36,785 nucleotides of DNA from Desulfuromonadales bacterium. GTDB taxonomy: Bacteria; Desulfobacterota; Desulfuromonadia; Desulfuromonadales; DASPGW01. How positions within the stretch are numbered: the first letter of the stretch is position 1; every line of letters starts with the position of its first letter. The stretch spans positions 1-36,785 of the forward strand of contig DASPGW010000272.1 of NCBI GenBank assembly GCA_035620395.1. The letters run 5' to 3'. This document shows positions 22,072-30,056 of this stretch, piece after piece. Made by a program: the position numbers and the translations under genes. The notes beneath the pieces were generated by a model that was not told where the DNA came from, searched no databases, and saw nothing but the letters and a program-made list of their open reading frames with translations.

Positions 22072-23240
22072 GCTGCGTCCCCCACCGCCTGCAGGATCAG
22101 ATCGGCCGCCGCCGTCAGCTCCTCCGGGCGGTGGACGGCCATCACCGTCGCCCGCAGCCGGCAGCGCCCCGGCGGCACCGTTGGCGGCCGAATCCCCTGC
22201 AGCAGCACCCCGCCGGCCAGCAGTCGCTCGGCCGCGGCCATGGTCGGACCGGGCTCGCCGGTCAGCACCGGCACGATCTGGGTGACGCTGCCGAGCAGGT
22301 CGACCCCGCCCTGCTGCAGGCGGCCGGCGAAGAGCTCGCGGTTGGCTGCCAGAGCCTGCCGCAGCCCCGCCCCTTCCGGGCTTTCGACTAGGTCGACGGC
22401 GGCGAGGGCCGAGGCCGGTACCGCCGGCGGCAGGCTGGTGGAGAAGATGAAGGAGCGCGAGCGGTTGATCAGCGTGTCGACGACGACCCGGTCGGCGGCC
22501 AGGTAGGCGCCGGCGCAGCCCAGGGCCTTGCCGAGGGTCCCCATGTGCAGGTCGATCCTGTCGAGGCAGCCGAAATGCTCCCCCGTTCCCCGCCCGCCGG
22601 CGCCGAGCACGCCGGTGCCGTGGGCGTCGTCGACCATCAGCAGGGCGTCGTATCGCTCTTTCAGCCGGACCAGTTCGGGCAGCGGCGCCATATCGCCGTC
22701 CATGCTGAAGACCCCGTCGGTGACGATCAGCCAGCGGCCGCGGCGGCGCGGCGCCTCGGCCGCCAGAAGTGCCTCGAGAGCGGTGGCATCGGCGTGCGGA
22801 TAGACGAGGGTGCGCGCCCGGCAGAGGCGACAGCCGTCGATGATCGAAGCGTGATTGAGTTCGTCGGAGAAGATCACGTCGTCCTCGCCGAAAAGACCCT
22901 GGAGAATGCCGGTGTTGGCCGCGTAACCGCTGTTGAAGAGGAGGGCGGCGCCGGTCCCCTTGAAGGCGGCCAGGCGCTCCTCGAGGCAGGCATGCGGCGG
23001 CATCGAGCCGGAGATCAGCCGGCTGCCGCCGGTGCCGGCGCCGTAGCGGACGGTCGCCTCGCGGGCCGCCTCGATCAGGGCGGGATGGCCGGCCAGGCCA
23101 AGATAGTTGTTGGAGCAGAGCAGCAGCACCTCCCGCCCGGCGTGCAGGGCGTGCGGCCCCTGCAGACCGTCGAGAGTGCGCAGGCTGCGGCGCATCCCCG
23201 CAGTGTCGAGCTGCGCCAGTTGTTGCCGCCACTTTTCCAT
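22068..23240 (-). CDS. bioF: 8-amino-7-oxononanoate synthase BioF
   Basis: A 390-residue PLP-dependent enzyme of the alpha-oxoamine synthase family. It condenses a pimeloyl thioester with alanine to form 8-amino-7-oxononanoate, the first step of the biotin ring pathway. The PLP lysine is K238 in MGTLGKALG; H207 in VDDAHGTGVLG and the SDELNHASIIDG block (125-136) are the other cofactor-site motifs. SNNYLGLAGHP (43-53) is the N-terminal substrate region. The length is normal. It begins two bases after bioW and overlaps bioH by four bases, so the four genes are one translational chain. Confidence 0.93.
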   Translation of the reverse strand: MEKWRQQLAQLDTAGMRRSLRTLDGLQGPHALHAGREVLLLCSNNYLGLAGHPALIEAAREATVRYGAGTGGSRLISGSMPPHACLEERLAAFKGTGAALLFNSGYAANTGILQGLFGEDDVIFSDELNHASIIDGCRLCRARTLVYPHADATALEALLAAEAPRRRGRWLIVTDGVFSMDGDMAPLPELVRLKERYDALLMVDDAHGTGVLGAGGRGTGEHFGCLDRIDLHMGTLGKALGCAGAYLAADRVVVDTLINRSRSFIFSTSLPPAVPASALAAVDLVESPEGAGLRQALAANRELFAGRLQQGGVDLLGSVTQIVPVLTGEPGPTMAAAERLLAGGVLLQGIRPPTVPPGRCRLRATVMAVHRPEELTAAADLILQAVGDAA

Positions 23241-23242
23241 GG

Positions 23243-24043
23243 CTATCCCTTCCAGGGAGCGGCGCCGTGCAGCGCCCCGATGCTATCGACGAGCAGCACG
23301 GAGCGCTCGAGGTGTTCGATGAGTGCCGCCAGGTCGAGACCTTCGCGGCGGACGAAGAAGGCCCGCCCTCCCCGCTCCTCCCCCAGCGGCTTGAGGTGAG
23401 GGAAACGGACGTAGCCGAGGGCCGGGGCGGCGACATAACCGGCGGTGTAGGCGGGATCGTCGGACCAGCAGAGCTCGGCGACGATGCCGGGAGCCGAGAG
23501 CACCTTGGCGGCGAGCACCAGCGCTTCGCGCACATGGGGGTTGTCCAGCCCCAGCGCGGCCAGTCCCCGGCGAAGCTCCCCTTCGGCAGCCGGCGCCAGG
23601 TCCATGCGGCTCGCCCGCACACCGCGTGCCCGGTCCGGCTCCAGGCGCTGGCCGCTGGCCGCATCGACCAGCATCGCTCCGCGCATGCTGCAGCCGCCGG
23701 GCGCCGAGCCCTCCGCCAGCGCCGTCATGGCCAGGCGAGCGGCATCCGCATCGACGCCGGCCCCGGCGAGAAAATGCAGCGCCGCCTGTCGCCCCTGCCG
23801 CCAGTCGGTCACCGTCACCGTGCGCAGGTCGGGCAGCCGGCCCCGGCGCAGAACTGCCGGCGGGATCGCCTCGACGCTCAGCCGGATGTCATCGGCGACA
23901 CCGCGCGGATGTTCCAGAGCGCGGCGCAACAGTTCGGCGGCCAGACGTTCCAGTTCGCTCGCCGGCGCCAGGCGTTCGGCGCCGGAGAGGTGGATGCCGC
24001 CGCGGGAGGCGTGCATGCGGATACTGAAGAGTTCCGGGGTCAT
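23243..24043 (-). CDS. bioW: 6-carboxyhexanoate-CoA ligase (pimeloyl-CoA synthetase) BioW
   Basis: A 266-residue protein of the BioW family, which converts free pimelate, ATP and CoA to pimeloyl-CoA. The N-terminus after ATG 24043 (ELFSIRMHASRGG, then HLSGAERLA) matches the BioW start with its conserved R-M-x-A-S motif. Later blocks include GARMDLAP-like RASRMDLAP, a HVREALVLAAKV helix, and a C-terminal YVRFPHLKPLG with GGRAFFV that resembles the end of BioW. An in-frame ATG 36 bases upstream is less likely because it overlaps the predicted promoter. No good ribosome site is seen; the promoter predicts a very short or absent leader. Coexistence with bioC and bioH is unusual. Confidence 0.88.
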   Translation of the reverse strand: MTPELFSIRMHASRGGIHLSGAERLAPASELERLAAELLRRALEHPRGVADDIRLSVEAIPPAVLRRGRLPDLRTVTVTDWRQGRQAALHFLAGAGVDADAARLAMTALAEGSAPGGCSMRGAMLVDAASGQRLEPDRARGVRASRMDLAPAAEGELRRGLAALGLDNPHVREALVLAAKVLSAPGIVAELCWSDDPAYTAGYVAAPALGYVRFPHLKPLGEERGGRAFFVRREGLDLAALIEHLERSVLLVDSIGALHGAAPWKG

Positions 24044-24050
24044 GGAGCGG

Positions 24051-24079
24051 AAGCTAGCACGCAGCGGTAGAGTTGTCAA
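24051..24079 (-). promoter_or_regulatory. promoter of the bioWFHC operon
   Basis: On the minus strand, a perfect TTGACA (24079-24074, within the right-hand operator arm) and TAGCTT (24056-24051) are 17 bases apart. Transcription would begin at or just before the bioW ATG (24043), so the mRNA may be leaderless. Confidence 0.6.
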
Positions 24080-24105
24080 CCTGGTAGTTGGCCAATGGTT
24101 GACAA
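24073..24105. promoter_or_regulatory. BirA (biotin repressor) operator
   Basis: TTGTCAACC (24073-24081) and GGTTGACAA (24097-24105) form a perfect 9-bp inverted repeat with a 15-base spacer. This matches the known BirA operator form (TTGTAAACC-N14/15-GGTTTACAA) with the variant central bases found in many non-enteric bacteria. It overlaps the -35 of the bioW promoter and sits between lhgO and bioW, so biotin repression of the operon is expected. Confidence 0.88.
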
Positions 24106-24112
24106 GTATGTT

Positions 24113-25330
24113 TCACCCCAGCCCGAAGCTCTCCCGCGCCTTCCCGGCGACCACCTTGCCGATGGCAATCGATGCCGTGGCCGCCGGCGAAGGGGCGTTG
24201 AGCACGTGGATCATCCCCTCTCCCTCGACGATGCGGAAGTCGTCGAGCAGCTTCCCCGCCGCGTCGACCGCCTGCGCCCGCACCCCCGCCCCGCCGCGCA
24301 CCACATCCTCTTCCCGCAGGGCCGGGATCAGGCGCTGCAGGTCCCGGACGAAGGCGTTCTTGCTGAACGAGCGGTAGTATTCCTGCAGACCGGTCAGCCA
24401 GTAGCGGCCGGCCAGCCGCCAGAACCCGCCGTAGCCGAAGGTCTCCAGGGTGTCGAACAGGGAAAAGCTGAGCCGGTGGTAGCCTTCGCGCTTGAACGCC
24501 AGCACGGCGTTGGGGCCGGCCTCCACCCTGCCGTCGATCATCCGGGTGAAGTGGACGCCGAGGAAGGGAAAGGCCGGATCGGGGACGGGGTAGATGAGGT
24601 CGCGCACCAGATTGCGGCGCGCTTCGGCCAGTTCGTAGTACTCGCCGCGGAAGGGGACGATCCTGACTTGCGGGTCGCTGCCGGCAAGCCGGGCGATCCG
24701 GTCGCTCTGCAGGCCGGCGCAGTTGACGATAAAGCGGCTCAGCACCGCATCGCGGGAGGTCCCGAGCCGGAAACCGTCCGCTGCCCGACGGATGCTCACC
24801 ACCCGGCTCGAAGTGCGGATTTCGCCGCCCCGGCGGCGGACGACTCCGGCATAGGCTTCGGTCACCGCCACGTAATCGACGATGCCGGTCTGCGGCACGT
24901 GCAAGCCGGCGAGCCCCGCCACCTGCGGTTCGAATTCCCGCAGTTGCGCGGCATCGAGGCGACGCAGCCCCGCCAATCCGTTTTGCCGCCCCCGCTGCTC
25001 CAGTTCTGTCAACTGCGGCAGTTCTTGCTCACGGGTAGCGACCACCACCTTGCCGCACCGCTCATGCGGCACGGCGTGCTCGGCGCAGAAAGCATAGAGC
25101 GCTTCCCGGCCGGCGGTGCAATTCTGCGCCTTGAGCGAACCGGGACGGTAGTAGAGTCCGGAGTGGATGACGCCGCTGTTGTGGCCGGTCTGGTGCGCCG
25201 CCAATCGCGCCTCTTTCTCCAGAAGCACCAGCGACAGGCCGGGAGTGGCTTCGAGAAGGGCCATGGCGGTGGCGGCGCCAACGATGCCGCCGCCGATCAC
25301 GGCGACGTCATACCGCTTGCCGTCGGCCAT
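24113..25330 (-). CDS. lhgO: L-2-hydroxyglutarate oxidase (LhgO family)
   Basis: A 405-residue FAD-dependent oxidoreductase. The dinucleotide-binding motif is VAVIGGGIVGAATAMAL (9-25), with the acidic end LLEKE. Further family blocks are HQTGHNSGVIHSGLYYRPGSLKA, FRGEYYEL, PVPDPAFPFLGVHFTRMIDG and, near the end, NAPSPAATASIAIG, all typical of LhgO/L-2-hydroxyglutarate dehydrogenases. It would oxidise L-2-hydroxyglutarate to 2-oxoglutarate and feed electrons to the membrane quinone pool. The ATG at 25330 has GGGAG about 9 bases upstream and follows the small HTH gene by one base. It is followed directly by the biotin operator. Confidence 0.88.
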   Translation of the reverse strand: MADGKRYDVAVIGGGIVGAATAMALLEATPGLSLVLLEKEARLAAHQTGHNSGVIHSGLYYRPGSLKAQNCTAGREALYAFCAEHAVPHERCGKVVVATREQELPQLTELEQRGRQNGLAGLRRLDAAQLREFEPQVAGLAGLHVPQTGIVDYVAVTEAYAGVVRRRGGEIRTSSRVVSIRRAADGFRLGTSRDAVLSRFIVNCAGLQSDRIARLAGSDPQVRIVPFRGEYYELAEARRNLVRDLIYPVPDPAFPFLGVHFTRMIDGRVEAGPNAVLAFKREGYHRLSFSLFDTLETFGYGGFWRLAGRYWLTGLQEYYRSFSKNAFVRDLQRLIPALREEDVVRGGAGVRAQAVDAAGKLLDDFRIVEGEGMIHVLNAPSPAATASIAIGKVVAGKARESFGLG

Positions 25331-25331
25331 C

Positions 25332-25517
25332 TCAGTGCTCCCGCACCAGTGCCTCGGCCTCAAGTTTCACGTCGTCGATGTTGACCCGGGCCACCTTTCC
25401 CGCTTCCCTTTCGCAGCGGACCAGCCCTTCATCCACCCAGGTCAGGATCAGCGCCTTCTTCACGCCAAATGCGGCTGCGGCGTCCTCCGGGGTATACCAG
25501 GTTTTAATCATGGCCAT
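25332..25517 (-). CDS. small MerR/excisionase-like HTH protein
   Basis: A 61-residue protein with a winged-helix pattern (WYTPEDAAAAFGVKKALILTWVDEGLVRCER, a helix-turn-helix followed by a wing), like the DNA-binding domains of MerR or excisionases. AGGAGGTCGCACG directly precedes the ATG at 25517, a near-perfect ribosome site. It has no effector domain. The stop lies one base before the lhgO start, so it is co-translated with lhgO and may regulate it or its own operon. It could also be a leftover of a mobile element, but no integrase is nearby. Confidence 0.75.
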   Translation of the reverse strand: MAMIKTWYTPEDAAAAFGVKKALILTWVDEGLVRCEREAGKVARVNIDDVKLEAEALVREH

Positions 25518-25578
25518 CGTGCGACCTCCTTTCCGTCAGGGGGCGTTCACTACCAAGTATACCCCGCAAGCGCGATCC

Positions 25579-26235
25579 TTAGCGTTCGATACGGATATCG
25601 TCGTACCAGGCCGTAGCCGACCCGCCCGTGTTGTCGGTATCGGTCATGATGGCGATAGCGCCGACCCTCGGCGGTTCTTCGCCGAAAAGCAGCCGGTAGT
25701 CCTCGTAGACGTTGCGGCGTTCGCTGATCCAGCGGCCGACATTTTTCCTGCCGCTCTGCACTGCAACCATGACCGCGTTGCCGGTAAAGGGGTTGGGGAC
25801 ATGCTTCCCCCTGGGGAGCTTGTTGGCCCAGATGTAGTTGATGCTTTTCGTCTTCGGAAAGAACCAGTGGGGGAAGACGACATAGACCCGAGCCGGATAG
25901 TCGTCCCCTTCCTTCTTCGTTTCGTCCCCCTTGTCGAGGATGTTGGCCACCTTCCAGCGCCAGGCGAGGAAGGGGTAATCCCGAAGCGAATATTCCATCT
26001 TGAAGATGAGGCCCGACGCCGCGTCGCGGCTCTCCGCCTTGAGCACGTGGCTGCCGTCATTGTCGTGGGCCACGAGATAGACCGTCCGCCCCTTGAACTC
26101 CTTCACCTCCCACTCTGGCCGCAAGTTATCTTCGAAGTCGTCGATGAGCACGCTGCGTTCTGCAGCTCCGGCAGCGACGGCGACGGTCAGACCAGCAAGC
26201 AGCAGAAATATCTTGAACCCCCCTCGCCAAGGCAT
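25579..26235 (-). CDS. exported DUF3047-family protein
   Basis: A 218-residue protein with a signal peptide (residues 1-26; FKIFLLLAGLTVAVAAGA, cleavage about AGAA|ERS). The mature part begins VLIDDFEDNL and shows DUF3047 features: FLAWRWKVANILDKGDETKKEGDDYPARVYVVF and YIWANKLPRGKHVPNPFTG, then VGAIAIMTDTDNTGGSATAWYDDI at the end, a lectin/jelly-roll-like beta sandwich. Function in the family is unknown; carbohydrate or cell-surface binding is only inferred from the fold. The ATG at 26235 has AAAGGAG about 9 bases upstream. It is divergent from glpK. Confidence 0.8.
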   Translation of the reverse strand: MPWRGGFKIFLLLAGLTVAVAAGAAERSVLIDDFEDNLRPEWEVKEFKGRTVYLVAHDNDGSHVLKAESRDAASGLIFKMEYSLRDYPFLAWRWKVANILDKGDETKKEGDDYPARVYVVFPHWFFPKTKSINYIWANKLPRGKHVPNPFTGNAVMVAVQSGRKNVGRWISERRNVYEDYRLLFGEEPPRVGAIAIMTDTDNTGGSATAWYDDIRIER

Positions 26236-26378
26236 GCGCTGAACTCCTTTCACGTGGTGCCTCTTTCTTCGGGAAAGCAGAATCATGGCAGTGATCCGAT
26301 GAACGTTGTCTTAACTTTACCAGATTCCGGCGCATATTCTTTCGGCGAGGGGAGCCAAAAAGTAGCAATTATACTATC

Positions 26379-26406
26379 TTGACTCATCTTGCTGCTCCCC
26401 TATACT
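26379..26406 (+). promoter_or_regulatory. promoter of glpK
   Basis: TTGACT (26379-26384) and TATACT (26401-26406) are 16 bases apart, each a 5/6 match to sigma-70 consensus. A start near 26413 leaves about 33 bases before the glpK ATG. Confidence 0.65.
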
Positions 26407-26445
26407 TATCCAATCCGCTCAACCACCCGTCTCACTGGAGACCGC

Positions 26446-27924
26446 ATGATGCACTTCGTTCTCGCCATCGACCAAGGGACCACCGGCACCACCGCCCTGC
26501 TCATCGACCGCGACCTCGTCATCCGCGGCAAGGTGACCGTCGAATTCCCCCAGCACTATCCGCAGCCGGGCTGGGTGGAACACGACCCCGAGGAGATCTG
26601 GTTTTCGGTGCTGCAGGCGATCCGCAGGCTGCTGCAGGAAACGGCCGTGCCGGCATCGGAAATCGTCGCCATCGGCATCACCAACCAGCGGGAGACCACC
26701 CTGCTCTGGGAACGTGCCACCGGGCGCCCCGTCGGCAACGCCATCGTCTGGCAGTGCCGGCGCAGCGCCGACATCTGCCGCGAGCTGAAAGAGAAGGGAG
26801 TCGAGCCGCGCATCCGCGAGAAAACCGGCCTGGTGCTCGACCCCTACTTCTCCGGGACCAAGATCACCTGGCGCCTGCGGCAGGAGGCACCGCTGCGCCG
26901 GCGGGCCGAAGCCGGCGAACTCGCCTTCGGCACCGTCGACTCCTTCCTCGTCTGGCGGCTGACCGGCGGTGTACGCCACGTCACCGACGTCTCCAACGCC
27001 TCGCGGACCCTGCTCATGGATCTGCGCAGCCTCGCCTGGGACGACGAACTGCTCGGCCTGTTCGAAGTGCCTCGGCCGCTGCTGCCCGACATCCGCCCCT
27101 CCTCCCAGGTCTACGGCCACACCAAAGGGCTGGAGATCCTGCCAGACGGCATTCCGGTGGCCGGCATGGCCGGCGATCAGCAGGCGGCACTCTTCGGCCA
27201 GGCCTGCTTCGCCCCCGGGGAGGCGAAATGCACCTACGGCACCGGCGCCTTTCTGCTCGAGAACACCGGGGCCGAGATCGTCGCCAGCAAGAGCGGCCTG
27301 CTGACCACCGTCGCCTGGCAGATCGGCGGCGAGGTCAGCTATGCCCTCGAGGGGAGCGCCTTCATTGCCGGCGCCGCGGTACAGTGGCTACGCGACGGCC
27401 TGGGGCTCTTTCAGAACTCCATGGACATCGAGGCGCTGGCCGCCTCGGTGCCCGACAGCGGCGGGCTGGTCTTCGTCCCGGCGCTGACCGGCCTGGGGGC
27501 GCCGCACTGGAAGAGCGAGGCGCGCGGCGCCATTCTCGGCATCACCCGCGGCACCACCGCCGCCCACCTGGCGCGGGCCACCCTCGAGGGGATCGCCCTG
27601 CAGATCGGCGACCTGGTGGCGGCAATGACCGTCGACCTGGCCAAGCCACCGGCCCTGCTCAAGGTCGACGGCGGTGCCGCCCGCAACAACCTGCTGATGC
27701 AACTGCAGGCCGACCTGATCGGGCTGCCGGTGGTCCGGCCGCAGACGGTGGAGACCACGGCGCTGGGTGCGGCAATGCTGGCCGGGCTGGCGGTGGGATT
27801 CTGGCGCACCCTCGACGAGATCAAGGCAAGCTGGCGGGAGGATCGGCGATTCCTGCAGCAGCGGCCACAGGCGTGGCGGCGGGAGCTGCTTGAGCGTTGG
27901 CGGCGGGCGGTGGAAAAAGCTTAA
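26446..27924 (+). CDS. glpK: glycerol kinase
   Basis: A 492-residue FGGY-family kinase that converts glycerol and ATP to glycerol-3-phosphate. The N-terminal phosphate-binding loop is AIDQGTTGTTALLID (7-21), and other glycerol kinase blocks are AIGITNQRETTLLWE, AIVWQCRRSADIC, DPYFSGTKITWRL, a GDQQAALFGQACF loop and LVFVPALTGLGAPHWKSEARGAILG. DGGAARNNLLMQ is the C-terminal ATP-site signature. The ATG at 26446 (adjacent to a second ATG) has GGAG 6-9 bases upstream. No glpF or glpD is next to it. A dispersed repeat begins 4 bases after its stop. Confidence 0.95.
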   Translation: MMHFVLAIDQGTTGTTALLIDRDLVIRGKVTVEFPQHYPQPGWVEHDPEEIWFSVLQAIRRLLQETAVPASEIVAIGITNQRETTLLWERATGRPVGNAIVWQCRRSADICRELKEKGVEPRIREKTGLVLDPYFSGTKITWRLRQEAPLRRRAEAGELAFGTVDSFLVWRLTGGVRHVTDVSNASRTLLMDLRSLAWDDELLGLFEVPRPLLPDIRPSSQVYGHTKGLEILPDGIPVAGMAGDQQAALFGQACFAPGEAKCTYGTGAFLLENTGAEIVASKSGLLTTVAWQIGGEVSYALEGSAFIAGAAVQWLRDGLGLFQNSMDIEALAASVPDSGGLVFVPALTGLGAPHWKSEARGAILGITRGTTAAHLARATLEGIALQIGDLVAAMTVDLAKPPALLKVDGGAARNNLLMQLQADLIGLPVVRPQTVETTALGAAMLAGLAVGFWRTLDEIKASWREDRRFLQQRPQAWRRELLERWRRAVEKA

Positions 27925-27927
27925 AAT

Positions 27928-27996
27928 GTCCCGGGTCCAAGGTCCAAGATCCAAGGTCTTGAGACCAGGGACCCGGGACCAGAGACTCGGGACCTG
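27928..27996. repeat. second copy of the GTCCCGGGTCCAAGG repeat family
   Basis: The stretch holds GTCCCGGGTCCAAGGTCCAA followed by inverted copies (GGGACCCGGGACC, ACTCGGGACC). Its first 17 bases are identical to 5339-5355. It lies between glpK and a minus-strand gene. Confidence 0.75.
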
Positions 27997-28000
27997 CGAC

Positions 28001-28321
28001 TTAAAGGTCGTTCAGCAGCCGGTAAATCTTCTGCTCCATCTCCCAGACCGCCGCCGCCCGGTCTTCGGCCCCCTGCTCCTCGAGCAGCAGCCGGGCGCGG
28101 TCCAGACGGCCGTGCGCCTTGAGCAGGACCGGAGTCAGGTCGGCCTCCAGCCGGATGCGCGGGATCTCTCCCACCGACTCCTGCAGTTCGCGCAGCCCTT
28201 CCATCGCCTGGTTGACCGGCTTCAGGACCTGCCCCGCCAGCTCTTCATCCAGCCCCTGCAACTGCCCGCTGAGAGCTTTGACGTCGCTGACCAGCTCCCG
28301 GTATCTATCGGAAATACTCAT
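28001..28321 (-). CDS. hypothetical helical (coiled-coil) protein, 106 residues
   Basis: A charged, entirely helical protein with heptad-like spacing (RYRELVSDVKALSGQLQGLDEEL, then LQESVGEIPRIRLEADLTPVLLKA), suggesting a coiled coil or helical bundle. No membrane helix, cysteine or known motif is visible. AGGAGG lies 8-13 bases before the ATG at 28321, a strong ribosome site. It is a stand-alone gene between two repeat/terminator regions. Function unknown. Confidence 0.7.
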   Translation of the reverse strand: MSISDRYRELVSDVKALSGQLQGLDEELAGQVLKPVNQAMEGLRELQESVGEIPRIRLEADLTPVLLKAHGRLDRARLLLEEQGAEDRAAAVWEMEQKIYRLLNDL

Positions 28322-28432
28322 CGGAAAACCTCCTGTGGGGGGCAGCCAGTCGCCGGCTGCCGCAGAGCGCGTATGTTAGACAAAGCGGCGGGCAAAGACA
28401 ACGGAAAATCCGCCCGAATCAAAGGTTAAACG

Positions 28433-28468
28433 AAAAGCCCATCCGGGCAATCGCCGGAGGGGCTTTTT
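28433..28468. terminator. bidirectional terminator between two minus-strand genes
   Basis: AAAAGCCC (28433-28440) and GGGCTTTT (28459-28467) pair around an inner TCCGG/CCGGA stem, with A and T tracts at the outer ends. It would terminate the nucleoside-recognition gene transcript coming from the right. Confidence 0.75.
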
Positions 28469-28513
28469 CTTCAGGAGGCAGGGGCGAGAAAATTTTTGCG
28501 GACCGCCCGGGCG

Positions 28514-29449
28514 CTAGAAAATCAGCAAATGCAGTACGCCGCGCACCAGTATCCCGGCAAGCCCCCCAATAACCGCCGGCCGCGCCACCGCCGCGACCCG
28601 TGGCCCGGCGGCGGCCAGGATCGAGACCCCGACCACGTCGAGGGGGGTGATGATGAAGCCGGCCAGGCGGTGGAACTCCGCCATGGTCATGACATTCTGC
28701 TTGATGAGTTCGAGGGTGACCCCCATCATGGCCGTCCCGCCCGCCAGGTATTTGGTGGCCAGCGGCAGGACCGCCGAGCCGGGCAGGCCGATCAGGTTGA
28801 GGGCCGGCGTCAGCGCATGCTCCAGCAGGGTAATCGCCCCGGCTCCCTTCAGCAGGTTGACGGCGAAAATGGCCAGCAGCAGGGCAGGGATGGCATTGAG
28901 GACGATCTGCACCCCCTCCTGGCCGCCGCCGACCATCACCGCCCAGAGGCTGCGCCGCGACTTTTCCGGACGCGGAGCCGCCGCGGCGGAATCGGCCCGT
29001 TCCCCCCCGAGAGAGCGGGTCAGGACGTAATAGGTCAGGCTCGCGGCCGCCAGCCCGCCGACCAGGGAAATCAGGACGACGGCGCCCAGGTTCATCCCGG
29101 CCGCGGCCATGGGAAAGAGCACGTTGGCCTGCGGCATGGCGAAAACCATGGCGAGGGTGGCGGCGATGCGGCGCTGGTGGGTGCCGTCCCGGTCCTGGAT
29201 CGACAGGGTGGCGATCGGGCCGGCAAAACTGATCAGCAGCAACTGCAGCATGGCGAACACCCCGGTGCCGGGGATGCCGAAGATCCGCAGGGGCGGCGCC
29301 AGGACGCGGGCGGTCCAGGCGAGAACACCCCGGTCCTCCAGGGCCTTCATCAGGGCGAGCATGATGACCATGACCGGCAGCAGCAGGTGCAGGGCGAGAT
29401 CGAGGGCCGTGCGGCCGGAGGCGAGAATGATCGTGACCAGTTCTTGCAA
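28514..29449 (-). CDS. nucleoside-recognition (Gate) domain membrane protein
   Basis: A 311-residue polytopic protein with two repeats of the nucleoside-recognition/Gate motif; N-terminal half with GRTALDLALHLLLPVMVIMLALMKALED and ISFAGPIATLSIQDRDG, C-terminal half with VLNAIPALLLAIFAVNLL and LATKYLAGGTAMMGVT. Related proteins are SpmA/SpmB and the YjiG/YjiH type; transport roles are suspected but not proven. The likely start is TTG at 29449 because it preserves the conserved N-terminal ASGRTALDL block; only a weak ribosome site (TGGA) is seen, so the start is uncertain. A terminator lies about 45 bases beyond the stop. Confidence 0.82.
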   Translation of the reverse strand: MQELVTIILASGRTALDLALHLLLPVMVIMLALMKALEDRGVLAWTARVLAPPLRIFGIPGTGVFAMLQLLLISFAGPIATLSIQDRDGTHQRRIAATLAMVFAMPQANVLFPMAAAGMNLGAVVLISLVGGLAAASLTYYVLTRSLGGERADSAAAAPRPEKSRRSLWAVMVGGGQEGVQIVLNAIPALLLAIFAVNLLKGAGAITLLEHALTPALNLIGLPGSAVLPLATKYLAGGTAMMGVTLELIKQNVMTMAEFHRLAGFIITPLDVVGVSILAAAGPRVAAVARPAVIGGLAGILVRGVLHLLIF

Positions 29450-29669
29450 GGTTTTTTCCAGGGGGTTCAGATGTTGGTTTCGGAAAGGAGCAAGGCCCCG
29501 TTCATGGCATGCGGCAAGGCGCCTATCCTAACGCAAAATCTGGCGGCAGCCAAGGATTTCCAGTCCCCCGGGATCAGCCAGGCTCCACACCCCGTCCTCT
29601 GAATCGATGCTGCATCTGGTAAACTGGTAGCAAACGCATCTTCCAGGGACGGAGAGAGGGAAATCGGTC

Positions 29670-30038
29670 ATGAACAAGGATAACGTCCTGAACGTTCTGG
29701 AGCAGTCGGAAGAGAAGAAGGAACGCTTTCTGGTGGCCTGGAAACGGGGGGTGGATTTCCTCGGTTCGCACCTGTTCGGCCCCGGCACCACGGCAACCGC
29801 CCGCGACAAAGACGAACTGCGGCCGTTGCGGGAACAGGTCGAAGCGGTGTTCGACGCCGAGAGCGGGGGCGAGGAACAGTTTCTGGCGGCGATGGTCAGC
29901 TTTTACGACCCGGCCTGGGGGGAAGAGTTGGCGGCGCGCACCAATTGCTACAAATCGTTGTGCGGTCTGACTTACAATCTGGATCACGAGAGGACGGAGA
30001 TTCTCTGTGAATTGCTGCGGAATAACCAAGGGTGGTAA
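29670..30038 (+). CDS. hypothetical protein, 122 residues
   Basis: A soluble, charged protein with mostly helical character (EEKKERFLVAWKRGVDFLG, then LRPLREQVEAVFDAESGG) and three cysteines late in the sequence only (NCYKSLCG, ILCELL). No signal, membrane span or known catalytic motif is seen. GAGAGGG lies about 10 bases upstream of the ATG. The 220 bases before it (from 29450) hold no gene and no clear promoter. It converges with the diguanylate cyclase gene. No family recognised. Confidence 0.6.
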   Translation: MNKDNVLNVLEQSEEKKERFLVAWKRGVDFLGSHLFGPGTTATARDKDELRPLREQVEAVFDAESGGEEQFLAAMVSFYDPAWGEELAARTNCYKSLCGLTYNLDHERTEILCELLRNNQGW

Positions 30039-30056
30039 GCCGGCACGTCCCAACTT

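Noticed and set aside
25332-25517. Excisionase of an integrated element
   Set aside because: The HTH protein resembles excisionases, but there is no integrase, attachment repeat or phage gene nearby; it is fused in an operon with lhgO.
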